From positions 1 through 6,091 of the forward strand of contig DAHVYW010000071.1 of NCBI GenBank assembly GCA_027324025.1: a DNA stretch of 6,091 bases, in the 5' to 3' direction. The position numbers and the translations under genes are program-made. The notes below the pieces were generated by a model. That model ran no database searches and was not told the origin of the DNA. It saw only the letters and a list, made by a program, of their open reading frames with translations. This DNA is from JAJZQD01 sp021847735. Its GTDB lineage: Bacteria > Bacillota > Thermincolia > Thermincolales > UBA2595. The first letter of the stretch is position 1. Each line of letters starts with the position of its first letter. Of the stretch, positions 4,023-6,091 are shown in pieces.

Positions 4023-5770
4023 ACCGGAGCCTTTTAGGAAAATTCTGGCTGGCCATGGTTATCCTCGTAATTATTATGATGTTCCTCCTGGGCTTTTTCC
4101 TGTCCCAATTTTTTGAGAACTTCTATTTCTCTCTCAAGTCCCAGGAACTGGCCAGGAATGGGGCTAGAATTGCCGATATGATTGCCTCGTCACCGGGTAG
4201 GCTGGAATGGGAAGAGGAACTTTATCAAATAAGCAAGTATATTGACGCCAAAGTCGTTATAACAGACAAAGCCGGACTGGTCAGAGCAAACACGATTAAC
4301 GGTGAGGGCGTGCATAAGGGGCAAAGACTTAACTATCCTGATGTGGAAAAAATCCTCAACGGGGAAATCGTGGCCCAGCGCGGGACATATCCCGGCATTG
4401 AGGCGACCGTGCTATCGGTAGGAGCACCGATTAAACACGGAGGCAGTGTTATCGGAGCTGTATTTCTATACTCCCCGGTAGAACCCGTTACCAATACAGT
4501 AGGGACTGTGCAGTTGTTTATATTATATGGAGCTACAGGCACAATACTGCTGGCCACCGTATTAGGTTTTATCCTGTCAAAGAATATCACAAGGCCCATC
4601 CAGGACATGAACAGAGTTGCCATGGAGATGGCCAAGGGAAATTTCAAGGAGAGGGTGGTCTCCGACTCCGAGGATGAACTGGGCCTTTTGGGAAAAACCC
4701 TGAACTTCCTTTCTGCAGAACTGGAGAGCAATATTGACGCCCTGTCAACAGGGAAGGACCAGTTGGAAAGCATCCTTACCAGTATGACTGATGCCGTCGT
4801 TACCTTTGATGTGAAAGGAGATATCCTTTTAATCAACCCGCCGGCCCGGGAACTGTTTGACTTTAAAACCCGGGTGCAGGGACCCAACACCATTGATAAT
4901 CTTAACATTCCGGAATTAAAAGAAAAATTTCACCTGGCGCTGAAGGAAAAGAGCCACTATAAAAGCGAAACCGTCATCGGCCAGCGTGCTTTTAGCCTAA
5001 ACATCGCCCCATTAAGGCACAGTAACGGAGATGTCCGTGGTATTGTGGCGGTTCTCCATGATATCACGAAGGAAAAACGCTTGGAATCTCTAAGGCGTGA
5101 GTTTGTGGCAAATGTTTCACATGAACTCAGGAGCCCTCTCAGCCTTCTTCAGGGCTATGTTGAGGCCCTGTCCGACGGATTGGCGGAAGATGAGGAACAA
5201 AGGCAGAAATACCTAAACATCCTTCTTGATGAAACTTTAAGGCTCAGAAGGCTGGTCAATGATTTGCTTGACCTGACCCAGTTGGAAACCGGAAATATTA
5301 ACATGAAACTCGAAAAAATCGCGGTAGGCGACCTTGTTTACAGGGTTACCGGAAGGTTTCAGCCATTATTTGAAGAGCAGCACAAAAATATAATTACATC
5401 TATACCCGAGGATTTACCACTGATTATGGGCGACGAGGATAAACTCCAGCAGGTCCTGGTGAACCTACTTGATAATGCTATCAAATACACGCCACAACAT
5501 GGCACGGTAAGGGTCACTGCTTTTTACGGCATATCAGGGGTTGAAATTTCCGTGGCAGATTCCGGCCCGGGAATTCCCAGTGAGGAACTCAGCTATATCT
5601 GGGAACGCTTTTATAAAGTAGATAAATCCCGAACCAGGGAAACTGAGGGGGGGACCGGTTTGGGCCTGGCTATTGCCAAAAACATAGTCCGCGCTCACGG
5701 AGGAGAGGTCAGTGCCACAAGCGAACCCGGCAAGGGAGCAAAGTTCACCTTCAACATACCGATAGCCTGA
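4019..5770 (+). CDS. Membrane sensor histidine kinase (HAMP-PAS-HisKA-HATPase)
   Basis: The product has 583 residues; ATG 4019 overlaps the regulator stop (ATGA). In order: a membrane helix at about 8-31; an extracytoplasmic sensor domain at about 32-163 that resembles a single Cache/PAS-like fold (KVVITDKAGLVRAN, SVIGAVFLYSP); a second helix at about 166-187; HAMP (188-240, with TRPI and EDELG); a PAS domain (about 248-350, MTDAVVTFDVKGDILLINP); HisKA with phosphorylatable H368 in VSHELRSPL; and the ATPase domain with N-box NLLDNAIKY (482-490), G1 DSGPGIP (514-520), F-box WERFYKVDKSR and G2 GGTGLGLA (544-551). All catalytic motifs are intact, so it should be an active kinase for the adjacent regulator. 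It is ResE/PhoR/WalK-like in layout. The PAS domain shows no obvious haem or flavin residue set, so the signal is unknown. Confidence 0.96.
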   Translation: MNRSLLGKFWLAMVILVIIMMFLLGFFLSQFFENFYFSLKSQELARNGARIADMIASSPGRLEWEEELYQISKYIDAKVVITDKAGLVRANTINGEGVHKGQRLNYPDVEKILNGEIVAQRGTYPGIEATVLSVGAPIKHGGSVIGAVFLYSPVEPVTNTVGTVQLFILYGATGTILLATVLGFILSKNITRPIQDMNRVAMEMAKGNFKERVVSDSEDELGLLGKTLNFLSAELESNIDALSTGKDQLESILTSMTDAVVTFDVKGDILLINPPARELFDFKTRVQGPNTIDNLNIPELKEKFHLALKEKSHYKSETVIGQRAFSLNIAPLRHSNGDVRGIVAVLHDITKEKRLESLRREFVANVSHELRSPLSLLQGYVEALSDGLAEDEEQRQKYLNILLDETLRLRRLVNDLLDLTQLETGNINMKLEKIAVGDLVYRVTGRFQPLFEEQHKNIITSIPEDLPLIMGDEDKLQQVLVNLLDNAIKYTPQHGTVRVTAFYGISGVEISVADSGPGIPSEELSYIWERFYKVDKSRTRETEGGTGLGLAIAKNIVRAHGGEVSATSEPGKGAKFTFNIPIA

Positions 5771-5811
5771 TAACATTCGAAAATAATCGAAATAAGCATA
5801 TATAAATAATT

Positions 5812-5839
5812 AAAGAGGCCACTAATATATGACCTCTTT
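5812..5839 (+). terminator. Hairpin between convergent genes, probably a bidirectional terminator
   Basis: AAAGAGG (5812-5818) pairs with CCTCTTT (5833-5839), with one more C-G pair after a mismatch. On the plus strand it follows the kinase stop by about 40 bases and runs into TTTTC. On the minus strand the stem is followed by a T-rich run, so it could also end the cysteine-rich gene. Confidence 0.7.
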
Positions 5840-5867
5840 TCAACAAAATCAGCTATTATTGGGAAAA

Positions 5868-6002
5868 TTAATCCCAGCGTCCGTTTCCAACGTATTGTTC
5901 ATGAGTAGGGCATAACTCGGGAAAGAATGATCCTGCCTGTCCTCCGCAGATATGGCCATGGTCACAACAACCGGAACACTGGCTGCACATTTCGTGGGAC
6001 AT
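5868..6002 (-). CDS. 44-residue cysteine- and histidine-rich protein, probable metal binder
   Basis: Read on the minus strand, ATG at 6002-6000 is preceded at 6 bases by a good ribosome binding site (GAGGAGAG), and the frame closes with TAA at 5870-5868. The product begins MSHEMCSQCSGCCDHGHICGG and ends VGNGRWD. Six cysteines (C6, C9, C12, C13, C19, C31) and four histidines (H3, H15, H17, H34) sit in 44 residues, mostly in the first half, as CxxCxxCC-x5-C with an HGH. There is no membrane segment or signal peptide. This pattern suggests a small metallothionein-like or zinc- or iron-binding protein, but I recognise no family. The gene converges on the sensor kinase and has its own upstream region containing a large dyad. 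The ribosome binding site, the composition and the complete frame make chance unlikely. Confidence 0.75.
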   Translation of the reverse strand: MSHEMCSQCSGCCDHGHICGGQAGSFFPELCPTHEQYVGNGRWD

Positions 6003-6028
6003 GTTAATCTCTCCTCGTATAATAATTT

Positions 6029-6071
6029 TTGTAAGGCTTAACTAAAGGTTTTTCCAGTTAAAATCTTACAA
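6029..6071. promoter_or_regulatory. Large composite dyad upstream of the cysteine-rich gene
   Basis: TTGTAAG (6029-6035) and CTTACAA (6065-6071) form the outer arms. TTAACT (6038-6043) and AGTTAA (6056-6061) form the inner arms, around a 12-base centre. The dyad starts 27 bases upstream of the minus-strand start codon. It could be an operator for that gene or a leader hairpin. On the plus strand it is followed by TTTTT, so a terminator for plus-strand transcripts is also possible. No clear promoter could be placed in 6003-6091. Confidence 0.5.
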
Positions 6072-6091
6072 TTTTTATTGGGAATTAAACG

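Noticed and set aside
4333..4908. 191-residue minus-strand open frame
   Set aside because: It is antisense to the intact sensor kinase gene, has no recognisable protein features, and is a codon-bias shadow.

Overview
The window looks like a chromosome segment of an anaerobic Firmicute, probably of the Clostridia and possibly of the Peptococcaceae or Desulfotomaculum type. The signs are strong purine-rich ribosome binding sites, GTG and TTG starts, consensus sigma-A promoters, small ferredoxins and a probable selenocysteine codon. The assignment is an inference from style, because no rRNA or other marker gene is present.

Region 1 (1-1530) is an accessory island. It begins with the AT-rich 3' end of an unrecognised gene (to 425). 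Next comes a frameshifted remnant (567-1128) of the helical pre-toxin region of a polymorphic toxin. It stops where the toxin domain should begin, and a small AT-rich gene, probably its immunity gene (1128-1397), overlaps its end. Near-identical stem-loops (485-517 and 1488-1519) follow both AT-rich genes, as expected if they end successive toxin/immunity cassettes.

Region 2 (1599-2843) is a compact operon. A consensus promoter overlaps a palindrome of the CsoR/CstR type at the expected transcription start. The genes are an unusual seven-cysteine ferredoxin, a MerT-like three-helix membrane protein with an in-frame TGA, a rhodanese lipoprotein, and a 56-residue coiled-coil protein. In the MerT-like gene the TGA replaces a conserved cysteine (giving CxxU), and a stem-loop with a GGUUU loop lies just downstream, so the gene probably encodes a selenoprotein. 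An operator of the copper or persulfide sensor family, a thiol/selenol membrane transporter, a sulfurtransferase and an Fe-S electron carrier together suggest handling of sulfane sulfur, a soft metal or selenium at the membrane. This is the most interesting part of the window.

Region 3 (2870-3243) is a monocistronic FmdB-type zinc-ribbon gene with its own perfect-consensus promoter and a strong terminator.

Region 4 (3321-5839) is a two-component system, an OmpR-family response regulator overlapping a PAS-containing sensor kinase by ATGA, closed by a hairpin. Region 5 (5868-6091) is a convergent 44-residue cysteine-rich gene on the minus strand, with a large dyad in its upstream region.
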